Assembly: GCA_005883255.1 (NCBI GenBank)
Contig: VAXS01000152.1
Span: 1-6,638 of the forward strand
DNA from: Actinomycetota bacterium
Lineage (GTDB): Bacteria > Actinomycetota > Thermoleophilia > Solirubrobacterales > Solirubrobacteraceae
Length of the DNA: 6,638 nucleotides
Direction of reading: 5' to 3'
Shown here: piece by piece, positions 1-6,157 of the stretch
Position numbering within the stretch: the stretch's first letter is position 1
How the letters are laid out: each line of letters starts with the position of its first letter
Position numbers and translations under genes: made by a program
The notes under the pieces: generated by a model
Told to the model about the DNA's origin: nothing
The model's input: the letters and a program-made list of their open reading frames with translations, nothing else
The model's database searches: none

Positions 1-469
1 AGTCCAGCTCGAAGTAGCCGTGGTGGGCGCCCGCCACCCGCAGCTCGGGATACCAGCGGCGCAGGCGGCCGGCGGCCTCCAGCGCCACCCCCGGCTCCGA
101 GCCCAGCAGGTAGATCGAGTGGCCGGCGGCCTCACACAGCGCGGCCAGCCCCCACACCCAGTCGGCGCCGGTCATGCGGTGGGGAACGGCGACGTCGAGC
201 GCCCGCGCGGCCAGGCGCACGCCGTAGCCGTCGCAGTAGACGAGGTCGGCGGAGTCCAGGGCCTGGCGCAGCTCGGGGAGCGCGCGCGACTCGTTGACCA
301 CGTGCGCGTTGACGTACATCACCCGGTGGGGCCGGCCGCTCCCCGCCCACTGCGTGATCGTGCGCAGCATCTCGGCCGGCTGGGCCAGCTCGACCGGGAT
401 GTCGAACACGCGGGAGGCGGACCGCCCGTTGCCGTCGATCGGAACGAGGCGAGGCGGAGCCGCGGGCAC
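1..469 (-). CDS. WecG/TagA/CpsF family (GT26) glycosyltransferase, partial (C-terminus off left edge)
   Basis: The family transfers a sugar, typically N-acetylmannosamine(uronate) or a related hexose, from a UDP-sugar to a lipid-linked sugar at the inner face of the membrane, early in surface-polysaccharide or teichoic-acid linkage-unit synthesis. The visible 156 residues show the family order: an N-terminal strand (RVFDIPVEL, residues 20-28), YVNAHVVNES (52-61), the ADLVYCDGYGVRLAAR block (74-89) with the conserved Asp-Gly at 80-81 (the family's proposed catalytic Asp lies in this motif), RMTGAD (98-103), and the YLLGSEPGV (120-128) nucleotide-sugar loop. The frame stays open to base 1. The frame is bounded upstream by a TAG at 553-551. 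Possible starts are TTG at 520, GTG at 469 and GTG at 409; 469 was chosen because it leaves a short N-terminal extension and has a weak GGAA upstream, but this is uncertain. It is divergent from the GT4 pseudogene at 598. The family call is firm; sugar and acceptor are unknown. Confidence 0.88.
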   Translation of the reverse strand, partial: MPAAPPRLVPIDGNGRSASRVFDIPVELAQPAEMLRTITQWAGSGRPHRVMYVNAHVVNESRALPELRQALDSADLVYCDGYGVRLAARALDVAVPHRMTGADWVWGLAALCEAAGHSIYLLGSEPGVALEAAGRLRRWYPELRVAGAHHGYFELD

Positions 470-547
470 GCTGGGTTCCGTGCCGGCGGAGCTGAACGCG
501 TGCTGGTGGGGCTGGCGCAAGGGGAGAGCCTGGCCTGGAGGGCCTGG

Positions 548-553
548 ATGCTA
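548..553 (-). promoter_or_regulatory. Candidate -10 box (TAGCAT) for the GT26 gene
   Basis: On the minus strand the bases read CGTAGCAT, giving TAGCAT, a match to the actinobacterial TANNNT -10 consensus. Transcription would begin near base 541, leaving a leader of about 20 nt to the TTG at 520 or about 70 nt to the GTG at 469. No good -35 hexamer is visible. The same eight bases occur in opposite orientation at 583-590 for the divergent gene. Confidence 0.45.
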
Positions 554-584
554 CGCGCTCGTTCCCCGGAGCGCGGGCGGTCCG

Positions 585-590
585 TAGCAT
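585..590 (+). promoter_or_regulatory. Candidate leaderless -10 box (TAGCAT) for the GT4 gene at 598
   Basis: TAGCAT fits TANNNT and ends 7 nt before the ATG at 598, the spacing expected when transcription starts at the first base of the start codon. No Shine-Dalgarno-like sequence precedes the ATG, consistent with a leaderless message. The arrangement GTAGCATTGCGCCG-ATG closely resembles GTAGCGTTACCCGCC-GTG in front of the gene at 5243. Confidence 0.6.
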
Positions 591-597
591 TGCGCCG

Positions 598-1489
598 ATG
601 CTGCCGCGGGTCGCCCTGGACGCCCGCCACGCCCGTGCCGGCACGATCTGGGGCTCGGCCGTCTACACGCGCGAGCTGGCGCGCGCGCTGGCGGCGCGGG
701 CGGGGCGCGACGGCGTCGACGTGGTGGCGCTGGACGGCCCCGGCGGGCGCTTCGAGCTGGGCTGGGAGCAGTTGGGCCTGCCCCGCCGGCTGCGCGCCGG
801 CCACTTCGACGCCGTGCACGCGCCCAACTGCTTCCTGCCGCTGCGCCGGCCCTGCCCGGGGGTGGTCAGACGTCGCGCGGCGCTACGGGGTGGGCGAAGA
901 GCGTCTGCGCGTCGTCCGCTCGGCGCCGGCCCTGCCGGTGGGGGACGAGGAGCCGCCGTCCGAGCCGTACCTGCTGGCCGTGGGGGCGCTGCGTCCGCGC
1001 AAGAACCTGCGCCGGCTGGTGGAGGCGTTCCGGTCGCTGCGCGCCGGCGGCCTGCCGCACCGACTGGTGCTGGCGGGGCCCGACCTGGGCGAGGGAGCGA
1101 CGCTGCGGGCGGCGGCGGCCGGCGTGCCGGTGGAGCTGTCCGGGCCCGTGGGAGACCGCCGGCTGGACGCGCTGATGCGCGGAGCCGATCTGCTGGTGCA
1201 TCCCAGCCTGTACGAGGGCTTCGGGCTGGCTGCCCTGGAAGCCATGGCCCGGGGGACGCCGGTGGCGCTGGCTCGGGCCACCGCGCTCCCCGAGGCGGGG
1301 GGCGACGCGGCGGCCTACTTCGACCCGCTGGACCCGGCCGACCTCGCGGCCACGATCCGGCGAGTCCTGGCGGACGGCGAGCTGCGCGCGGGGATGGCGG
1401 AGCGCGGACGCGCGCGGGCGGCGGCGCTGTCGTGGGAGGCCACGGCGGCGGCCACCGCGGCGGTGTACCGCGAGGCGATCGAGGCCTAG
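598..1489 (+). pseudogene. GT4 family glycosyltransferase, frame-broken with internal deletion
   Basis: A retaining GT-B fold glycosyltransferase of the mannosyl/rhamnosyl-transferase type, now split between two frames. Bases 598-867 encode 90 residues of the N-terminal domain: VALDARHARAG near the start, YTRELARAL (23-31), and FDAVHAPNCFLPLRRPCPGVV. The protein then continues in the next frame from about 866 with SDVARRYGV, the PYLLAVGALRPRKNL strand with its Arg/Lys phosphate-binding loop, LVLAGPD, and the E-x7-E motif EGFGLAALE (Glu codons at 1214 and 1238), ending at a TAG. Between the two parts the expected stretch with the VTxHD strand and following helices (about 45-50 residues) is absent. 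The frame change and missing segment together suggest a deletion whose length is not a multiple of three, or an assembly error. Frame 1 stays open by chance through the remaining gene and joins the next GT2. If the break is real, no functional enzyme is expected. Confidence 0.85.
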
Positions 1490-1491
1490 CC

Positions 1492-2439
1492 ATCGCGACC
1501 GACGTCCTGCTGATCACCGCAGACCGGCCGCAGATGCTGCGCTGGTCCCTGGCCGCGGCGCTGGTGCAGGAGGACGCGCGGGTGCTGGTGGTCGACGCCG
1601 GGCGCGAGGAGGCGACGGCGGCGCTGGCCCGCGAGCACGGCGTGCCCGCGCTCTCGGTGGGACCCGCGAGCTGGGCCGCCGCCAACAACGCGGCGCTGGC
1701 CGCCACCGAGGCCCCGGAGGTGCTCCTGCTCAACGACGACTGCTTCCTGGCGCCGGACTTCCTGGCGGTCGCCCGTCCGCGCCTGCGCGAAGCGGGCGTG
1801 GGCGCGGTGGCCCCCAAGCTGCTGCGCGCGCGGGACCCCCGCCCCGCGGATCGCCTGGATGAGATCGACGCCGCCGGCATGGTCCTCGATCGCCGCCGCA
1901 AGAACGGGCTGGTGGGGCACGGTCGCCCGGGCGCGGAGTTCGCCACGCCGGGGGAGGCGTTCGGCGCCGACGGCGCGGCGGCGCTCTACCGCCGGGAGAC
2001 GCTGGCGGACTGCGCGGTCGAGGGAGAGGTGTTCGACGAGGACCTGGCCACCTACGCCTCGGACGTCGACCTGGCCTGGCGCGCCCGCCTCCTGGGCTGG
2101 CGCTGCGCCTACGAGCCGGGCGCGCGGGCCTGGCACGTGCGCTCCTACGGGCCGTCGACCCGGGCCCAGGTCGCCGAGGCCGATCGCCGCACCCAGTTTC
2201 GCAACCGCTACCTGATGATGCTCAAGAACGACACGCCGGCGGGTCTCGCCCGTGACGCCCCCGAGATCGCCTTCTACGAGGGCCTGGCGCTGGGCCACTC
2301 CCTGCTGCGCGAGCGCCACCTGCTCGCCGGCTACCGCGACGCCCGCCGCCTGGCGTCGCGGGCCCGCGCGCGCCGCCGCGCGATCCAGTCCCGCCGCCGC
2401 GTGGACCGCGTGCCCTTCGGCTTGGCGCCGGAGCGCTAG
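1492..2439 (+). CDS. GT2 family glycosyltransferase, rhamnosyltransferase-like; start codon unclear
   Basis: An inverting GT-A glycosyltransferase, likely adding a sugar such as rhamnose to a growing cytoplasmic glycan. Counting from base 1492 (315 residues): DVLLIT first strand (4-9), VLVVDAG (31-37), NNAALAA (65-71), the metal-binding LLLNDDC (78-84), GADGAAALYRRETL acceptor-loop segment (158-171), and FDEDLATYASDVDLAWRARLLGW (181-203), followed by AWH (213-215), a likely third metal ligand. The usual ED-x-D reads SD-x-D here (Ser190), keeping the Asp. The C-terminal region RNRYLMMLKND and the basic tail are typical of the group. No ATG, GTG or TTG lies in frame between the GTG at 1432 and the ATG at 1534; the ATG would remove the first strand and the GTG would overlap the upstream gene by 58 nt. 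ATC at 1492, just after the upstream TAG, sits where a start is expected. It ends in a 4-base tail-to-tail overlap with the minus-strand GT4. Confidence 0.85.
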   Translation: MATDVLLITADRPQMLRWSLAAALVQEDARVLVVDAGREEATAALAREHGVPALSVGPASWAAANNAALAATEAPEVLLLNDDCFLAPDFLAVARPRLREAGVGAVAPKLLRARDPRPADRLDEIDAAGMVLDRRRKNGLVGHGRPGAEFATPGEAFGADGAAALYRRETLADCAVEGEVFDEDLATYASDVDLAWRARLLGWRCAYEPGARAWHVRSYGPSTRAQVAEADRRTQFRNRYLMMLKNDTPAGLARDAPEIAFYEGLALGHSLLRERHLLAGYRDARRLASRARARRRAIQSRRRVDRVPFGLAPER

Positions 2440-2442
2440 CGC
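2433..2442. other. Palindrome carrying the overlapping stop codons of two convergent genes
   Basis: GCGCTAGCGC is a perfect 10-bp palindrome. Read on either strand it gives CGC TAG, so the plus-strand GT2 and the minus-strand GT4 both end in Arg-stop and their TAG codons share the central CTAG (2436-2439). A second perfect palindrome, CGGCCCGGGCCG, follows at 2449-2460 inside the minus-strand gene. No T-run accompanies either, so a terminator role cannot be claimed. Confidence 0.7.
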
Positions 2443-3416
2443 CGCCGCCGGCCCGGGCCGGTCGCCGGTGGGGCGCCCTCGGCGGCGGCGCGGGCATAGG
2501 TGCGCCAGGTGGCGCGGGCGGCGTCGTCCCAGGTCCACTCCGGCGGCGGCGGCGCCGGACGGGCGGCCGCCTCCGCCGCCGCCACCAGCGAGGCCATGTC
2601 GCCGGTGGGGACCAACGCGGCGCGCCCGCCCAGCACCTCGCGCAGGGCGGGAATGTCACAGGCCGCCACCGGGGTGCCGCAGGCCAGCGCCTCGACCGTG
2701 GGCAAGCCGAAGCCCTCGTCGTCGGAGGGGAACACCAGCGCGTGGGCGCCGGTGTAGATCGCGGCCAGGTCCTGGTCGGGCACGTGGCCGGTGAGGTGGA
2801 CGTCGCGCAGCTCGGCGCTCCAGCGTGCGTGCTTGCCCACCAGCACCAGCGGCAGCCGGCGCGGCGCGTCCACCAGCGCGGCGACGCGCTTGCGCGGGTC
2901 GGGATGCTCCAGCCCTCCCACCCACAGCAGGTAGCGCTCGGGCAGCCCGTAGAGCTCGCGGGCGGCGGCGACGGCCTCCGGGTCGGCCGGGCGCAGGGCG
3001 GGGGACACCGCCTCGGGGATGACGTCGACGCGCGCCGGGTCGAGCTCGAGCAGCTCGGCCGCGTCCGCCGCCACGGCGTGCGTGGGCACCACGACGCGCG
3101 CCGCCCGCCGCACCGCCAGGTAGCGGAGGCGGAAGCGCAGCCCGGTGCGCAGGTACTCGCCCCGGCGCTTGAGCGGGATGAGGTCGTGGAGCGTGACGAC
3201 CATCGGGCCGCGCGGGCGCAGCTGCGCCCCGTCGATCCAGGGCGAGTGGTAGACGGCCACCCGGCGCGGCCGGCTGGTCTCGATCAGCTCGTCTCCGTCG
3301 GTGGCGGTCCGGCGCAGCGCGTCGCGCAGCGAGCGGACGTAGCGGCCGATGCCCCGCGGGTCGCTCGCCCCCCGCGAGTCGTAGGCCACCCGGAGCGGCG
3401 GGCGGGAGTGGCTCAT
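2436..3416 (-). CDS. GT4 family glycosyltransferase (GT-B fold), full length
   Basis: A retaining glycosyltransferase of the mannosyl/rhamnosyl type, probably cytoplasmic and acting on a lipid-linked or polymeric glycan. The 326 residues look complete. VAYDSR (10-15) and the glycine-rich GIGRYVRSL loop (22-30) open the N-terminal domain; VVTLHDLIPLKRRGEY (73-88) carries the His-Asp typical of the family; VVVPTHAVAADA (108-119) and VDVIPEAV (130-137) lead to the hinge. The C-terminal domain has YLLWVGGLEHPDPRKRV (162-178), LVLVGK (190-195), HLTGHV (207-212), and the E-x7-E motif EGFGLPTVE (Glu234, Glu242) followed by ALACGTPVA. The ATG shares an ATGA (3416-3413) with the stop of the upstream GT4, so translation is probably coupled in a three-gene minus-strand operon led by the gene starting at 5200. 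The Ala/Pro/Arg-rich C-terminus from about residue 286 looks disordered. Donor and acceptor cannot be read from sequence. Confidence 0.92.
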   Translation of the reverse strand: MSHSRPPLRVAYDSRGASDPRGIGRYVRSLRDALRRTATDGDELIETSRPRRVAVYHSPWIDGAQLRPRGPMVVTLHDLIPLKRRGEYLRTGLRFRLRYLAVRRAARVVVPTHAVAADAAELLELDPARVDVIPEAVSPALRPADPEAVAAARELYGLPERYLLWVGGLEHPDPRKRVAALVDAPRRLPLVLVGKHARWSAELRDVHLTGHVPDQDLAAIYTGAHALVFPSDDEGFGLPTVEALACGTPVAACDIPALREVLGGRAALVPTGDMASLVAAAEAAARPAPPPPEWTWDDAARATWRTYARAAAEGAPPATGPGRRRR

Positions 3417-4321
3417 GCGGCGGCGGGCGCGGCGGCCTCGGTCCCCGCCAGGGAGGCCTCCACGCGGTCGGCGTGGCGCTCGACGGAGTGGCGGGCGACC
3501 GCCGCCCGGGCGTTGCGCGCCAGCTCCTCCGGGCGGTCCAGCACGACGAGGATCGCTCGGGCCAGCGCCGCCGGATCGCCCGGCTCCACCAGGACGCCGG
3601 TCCGCCCGTCCTCGACCAGCTCGGGGATGCCGCCGACCCGGGTGGCCACCACCGGGGTGCCGGCCGCCATGGCCTCGGCCAAGACCAGGCCGAAGCCCTC
3701 GCGCCGAGAAGGCAGGACCAGCACGTCCAGCGCGCCGATGAGTCCCGCCGCGCCGTCGACCCAGCCGTGCCGCTCCACGTCGGCGGCCGCCGCCTCCCGC
3801 GCGACCGTGTGCGCGTAGCGGCGGGGACCGTCGGCGCCCACCAGGACGATCCGCGCCCCGGGCGCGCCGGCGCGGATCGCCGGCGCCGCGCGGACCAGGT
3901 CGAGCGGACCCTTCAGGGGCTCGATACGGCCCACGAAGCCGATGATCGGACCTGGCCGCGACGGCCAGGGCGGGGGGAGCGGCGGCGGATCGAGCTCCAC
4001 CGGACAGCCCACCACCGTCGCCGGCAGCCGGCCCAGCCGGGCCGCGGTGGCCCGCGAGTTGGCCAGGACCGCGTCCGCGCGCCGCCAGAAGCGGGGGACG
4101 CGGTCGACCAGGTCGTGGACGTGCAGGACCGTGCGAACGCCCCCGAGCGCCGGCAGCAGCCGGGCGGCCACGGTGCCGTTGACGTAGGCCACGTCGGCCC
4201 GGCGCGCCAGGCGGCGGGCGCGCGGCCAGGAGGCCAGCGCCCGAGCGCCCGCCCCCGGGATCAGCCCCCCCACCGGGAGGTGGTGGAACGGCCAGCAGGC
4301 GGCGGCGGCCTGTGCCTCCAA
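3413..4321 (-). CDS. GT4 family glycosyltransferase lacking the first part of its N-terminal domain
   Basis: A GT4 retaining glycosyltransferase of 302 residues. Conserved parts are VAYVNG (44-49), VLHVHDLVDR (65-74), ADAVLANS (82-89), IGFVGRIEPLKG (127-138, with Arg132 and Lys137 as phosphate-binding candidates), ARIVLVG (156-162), RHGWV (184-188), and the E-x7-E motif EGFGLVLAE (Glu208, Glu216) followed by AMAAGTPVV. The protein begins with EAQAAAACWPFHHLPV, which in relatives lies roughly 45-55 residues in; the first strand with its GG-loop is absent. The frame cannot be extended because the in-frame TGA of the upstream GT2 lies at 4336-4334. The start is TTG at 4321, with GAGGA about 10 nt upstream as a possible ribosome binding site. 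The residues between that TGA and the TTG (GRPLL) still look like family sequence, suggesting that an upstream part was deleted. It overlaps the next gene by ATGA. The C-terminal domain looks sound, but activity is doubtful. Confidence 0.8.
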   Translation of the reverse strand: MEAQAAAACWPFHHLPVGGLIPGAGARALASWPRARRLARRADVAYVNGTVAARLLPALGGVRTVLHVHDLVDRVPRFWRRADAVLANSRATAARLGRLPATVVGCPVELDPPPLPPPWPSRPGPIIGFVGRIEPLKGPLDLVRAAPAIRAGAPGARIVLVGADGPRRYAHTVAREAAAADVERHGWVDGAAGLIGALDVLVLPSRREGFGLVLAEAMAAGTPVVATRVGGIPELVEDGRTGVLVEPGDPAALARAILVVLDRPEELARNARAAVARHSVERHADRVEASLAGTEAAAPAAA

Positions 4322-4333
4322 TAGAGGGCGTCC

Positions 4334-5200
4334 TCAGCCGCGCGGGCGGTTGGGCCGCACGCGGCCGGTCTCGTAGGCCATGAGCACCGCTGCGTCGAGC
4401 AGCTCCAGCGCGGCGATGTCCCGGTCGCCGCGGGCCAGGGCGGCCACGCCCCGGGCGACCCGGCGCGCGCCGTGGACCGCCAGGCCGGGGCGCGAGCGGG
4501 CGGGGGTCGAGCCGGGCCACGACCGCTCCAGCCACGTGGCCGCGGCCCCGTGCACGGCCATCTGCCCGAGCAGGTCCCGCACCGTGGACCGGGGGAGGTG
4601 CACGGCCGCCGCCGCCTCGCGCGGCTCGAGCGCCCAGCCCGCGGCGGCCAGCCGCCAGCACAGGTCCGCGTCCTCGCCGGCGCGGATCCCCTCGTGGAAC
4701 CCGCCGGCCTCCACGAACGCCGCGCGCCGGATCGCGCAGTTCGCGGTCTGCGCGAACGCCCACCGTCCGAGATCGAGCGTGTGCCTGGCGTCGAGGAAGC
4801 CGTGCGCGGCGGCGTAGTGCGCGGCCGCCGGCGCCCCCGTAGCGAGCGGAGCGTTGCGCAGCCCGCCGGCCAGCACCGCCGTGCGGGCGCCCGGTGGGGG
4901 ATCGAAGTAGCGGTCAAGCAGGTCCTCGTCCGGCGCCACATCGGCGTCGAGGAACACGAGCCACTCGCCCGACCCGGCGGCGGCGCCGCGGTTGCGGGCG
5001 AACCCCGGCGCGCGCTCGCCGGTCGCCGCCACGACCTCGGTGCGCCCGAGCCGGCGATCCCGCGCGCCCGGTCGGTTGTCGGCGACGACGAGGCGGTCCT
5101 CGTCGCGCCGCCGCAGGGCCTCCACCCGCCCGATCGCCTCCGCGAGCTCCTGGTCGGACCCGGCGAAGGGCAACACCACGTCGACCGGTGGGCGAGGCAT
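4334..5200 (-). CDS. GT2 family glycosyltransferase
   Basis: An inverting GT-A glycosyltransferase of 288 residues, first gene of the minus-strand operon. VDVVLPFAGSDQEL (6-19) is the first strand; RLVVADN (36-42) the second; PGFARNRGAAAGSGEWLVFLDADV (65-88) contains the nucleotide-sugar contact segment and the metal-binding DAD (85-87); ANCAIRRAAFVEAGGFHE (153-170) is the acceptor-side segment; GEDADLCWRLAAAGW (175-189) holds the ED catalytic-base motif (Glu176, Asp177); VHLPRST (200-206) supplies a histidine expected near the metal. The C-terminal ALELLDAAVLMAYETGR helix (264-280) is typical of the group, so the protein looks complete. The ATG at 5200 lies 8 nt after a TACACT -10 box and has no ribosome binding site, suggesting a leaderless message. 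The next gene begins 12 nt after its stop, in the same frame. Confidence 0.93.
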   Translation of the reverse strand: MPRPPVDVVLPFAGSDQELAEAIGRVEALRRRDEDRLVVADNRPGARDRRLGRTEVVAATGERAPGFARNRGAAAGSGEWLVFLDADVAPDEDLLDRYFDPPPGARTAVLAGGLRNAPLATGAPAAAHYAAAHGFLDARHTLDLGRWAFAQTANCAIRRAAFVEAGGFHEGIRAGEDADLCWRLAAAGWALEPREAAAAVHLPRSTVRDLLGQMAVHGAAATWLERSWPGSTPARSRPGLAVHGARRVARGVAALARGDRDIAALELLDAAVLMAYETGRVRPNRPRG

Positions 5201-5208
5201 GGCGCGCG

Positions 5209-5214
5209 AGTGTA
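5209..5214 (-). promoter_or_regulatory. Candidate leaderless -10 box (TACACT) for the minus-strand GT operon
   Basis: The minus strand reads CTTACACT, giving TACACT (TANNNT), followed by 8 nt and then the ATG at 5200. This is the spacing for transcription beginning at or next to the start codon. There is no Shine-Dalgarno-like sequence in the 8 nt. No clear -35 box is present. Confidence 0.62.
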
Positions 5215-5228
5215 AGAGTCGGCGACGG

Positions 5229-5234
5229 TAGCGT
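5229..5234 (+). promoter_or_regulatory. Candidate leaderless -10 box (TAGCGT) for the GT2/methyltransferase unit
   Basis: TAGCGT (TANNNT) ends 8 nt before the GTG at 5243, with CCCGCC rather than a ribosome binding site in between. The whole stretch mirrors the promoter at 585-590. A -35 element placed 17 nt upstream would fall at about 5206-5211, overlapping the opposing -10 box at 5209-5214. Confidence 0.62.
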
Positions 5235-5242
5235 TACCCGCC

Positions 5243-6157
5243 GTGCGGGTCGGCGTGATCATTCCCGTCCTGGCGCCCGCGCTCTGGCTGGAGGAAGCGG
5301 TGCGCGCGGTGCTCGGGCAGGACCCGGCGCCGGAGCGGGTGGTCGTGGTCGACGACGGCTCGTCTCCTCCGCTGGCGGTCGCCGGCTGCGAGGTCGTCCG
5401 TCGCGAGCGCGCCGGCGGCCCGGCGGCCGCCCGCGCGGGCGGCCTGGCGGCGCTGGCGGGCGAGTGCGAGCTGGTGGCGCTGGCCGACGCCGACGACGTC
5501 TGGCACCCGGGGAAGCTGCGGGCCCAACTCGACGCGCTCGCGCGACATCCGGACGCCGTCGCCTGCTTCGGCGCCGTCCGCGTGGTGGGACCGGACGGAC
5601 GGCCCACTGCAGAGCGCTGGCCGCAGGTGGCGCCCGGAGTCCACGAGGCGCAGGCGCTGGCCCCGATCGTCTACGAGCGCAACCCGATCGCCACCTCCAC
5701 GGTCGTCGCGCGCGCCGCCGCGATCGCGGCGGCGGGCGGCTTCGAGAGCGAGCTGGCCCCGGCCGCCGAGGACCTCGACCTGTGGCTGCGGATGCTGGCC
5801 CATGGCGCGGCCTTCGCGTTCGAGCCCGCCGCCCGCATCGACTACCGCCGCCACCCCGGCGGCCGCTCGGCCGACCTGGCGGCGCTCGCCCAGTGCCTGC
5901 TGGCGGTCCACGAGCGCCACGCCGGGCTGGTCGAGCCGGAGGTGGCGCGCCGCGCCCGGGCCCATGACCTGGTGGCGCTGGCCCGCGGGCGGGTCCGCCA
6001 GCGCCGCTACGGGGAGGCGCGCGCTGCGCTGCGCGAGGCGGCGACGCTCGCGCCCCCGACGCCCCGCGAGCGCGCGCTGGCGGCGACGCTCACGCTGCCC
6101 GGCCTGCGCGCCGCCCTCGGCCGCCGCCCTCCCCACCCGACGGCCTCCACGCGGTGA
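5243..6157 (+). CDS. GT2 family glycosyltransferase with helical C-terminal tail
   Basis: An inverting GT-A glycosyltransferase of 304 residues. Visible motifs are VGVIIPVL (3-10), the nucleotide-binding VVVVDDGSS (33-41), LVALADADDVW (77-87) with the metal-binding DAD (82-84), NPIATSTVVARAAAIAAAGGF (147-167) on the acceptor side, AEDLDLWLRM (175-184) with the ED base (Glu176, Asp177), and YRRHPGGRS (201-209), a histidine motif common in this subgroup. After the catalytic domain, residues about 236-275 form an Ala/Arg-rich helical region (ALARGRVRQRRYGEARAALREA) resembling a single TPR-like hairpin; this may mediate a contact, but one repeat is weak evidence. The GTG start at 5243 is chosen because it directly precedes RVGVIIPV and follows a TANNNT box by 8 nt. 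The stop overlaps the methyltransferase start by GTGA, so the two are very likely one operon. The donor sugar is unknown. Confidence 0.93.
   Translation: MRVGVIIPVLAPALWLEEAVRAVLGQDPAPERVVVVDDGSSPPLAVAGCEVVRRERAGGPAAARAGGLAALAGECELVALADADDVWHPGKLRAQLDALARHPDAVACFGAVRVVGPDGRPTAERWPQVAPGVHEAQALAPIVYERNPIATSTVVARAAAIAAAGGFESELAPAAEDLDLWLRMLAHGAAFAFEPAARIDYRRHPGGRSADLAALAQCLLAVHERHAGLVEPEVARRARAHDLVALARGRVRQRRYGEARAALREAATLAPPTPRERALAATLTLPGLRAALGRRPPHPTASTR

Larger units (their letters stand above)
548..590. repeat. Inverted repeat with nested hairpin between divergent genes
   Basis: Perfect 8-bp arms ATGCTACG (548-555) and CGTAGCAT (583-590) flank a 27-bp spacer. Inside lies a second perfect 7-bp inverted repeat, CGCGCTC (554-560) and GAGCGCG (569-575), with an 8-nt loop. 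The outer arms coincide with the two divergent -10 boxes, so their symmetry may simply reflect the same -10 sequence used on both strands. The inner repeat is not explained by that and could be a dyad operator or a cruciform-prone element. Confidence 0.6.

Noticed and set aside
598..2439. A continuous 613-codon open frame that joins the GT4 N-terminus to the GT2, which could be taken as a two-domain fusion.
   Set aside because: Between about 868 and 1490 this frame gives Gly/Ala/Arg-rich sequence without family motifs, while the next frame carries clear GT4 C-terminal motifs including E-x7-E. The frame is open only because of the extreme GC content.
2424..2460. Possible bidirectional terminator at the convergent gene ends (short GGCGC/GCGCC stem and two palindromes).
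   Set aside because: The stems are short and no T-run follows on either strand; in sequence this GC-rich such stems are expected by chance.
4305..4340. Alternative reading of the GT4 start in another frame (CTG AGG ACG ... giving LRTPSIGGTGRR), resembling a GT4 glycine loop.
   Set aside because: That frame loses all similarity within a few codons, while the frame continuing into EAQAAAACWPFHHLPV runs unbroken into the rest of the enzyme; the resemblance is too short to trust.
2436..4763. A 775-codon minus-strand open frame ending in the GT4.
   Set aside because: Only the part from the ATG at 3416 matches GT4. The upstream part is an out-of-frame reading of the GT4 at 3413-4321 and the GT2 at 4334-5200, both with clear motifs in their own frames.
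4261..5607. A 448-codon minus-strand open frame crossing the promoter region at 5201-5242.
   Set aside because: It is a low-complexity Arg/Ser/Pro-rich shadow of two recognised GT2 genes on either strand.
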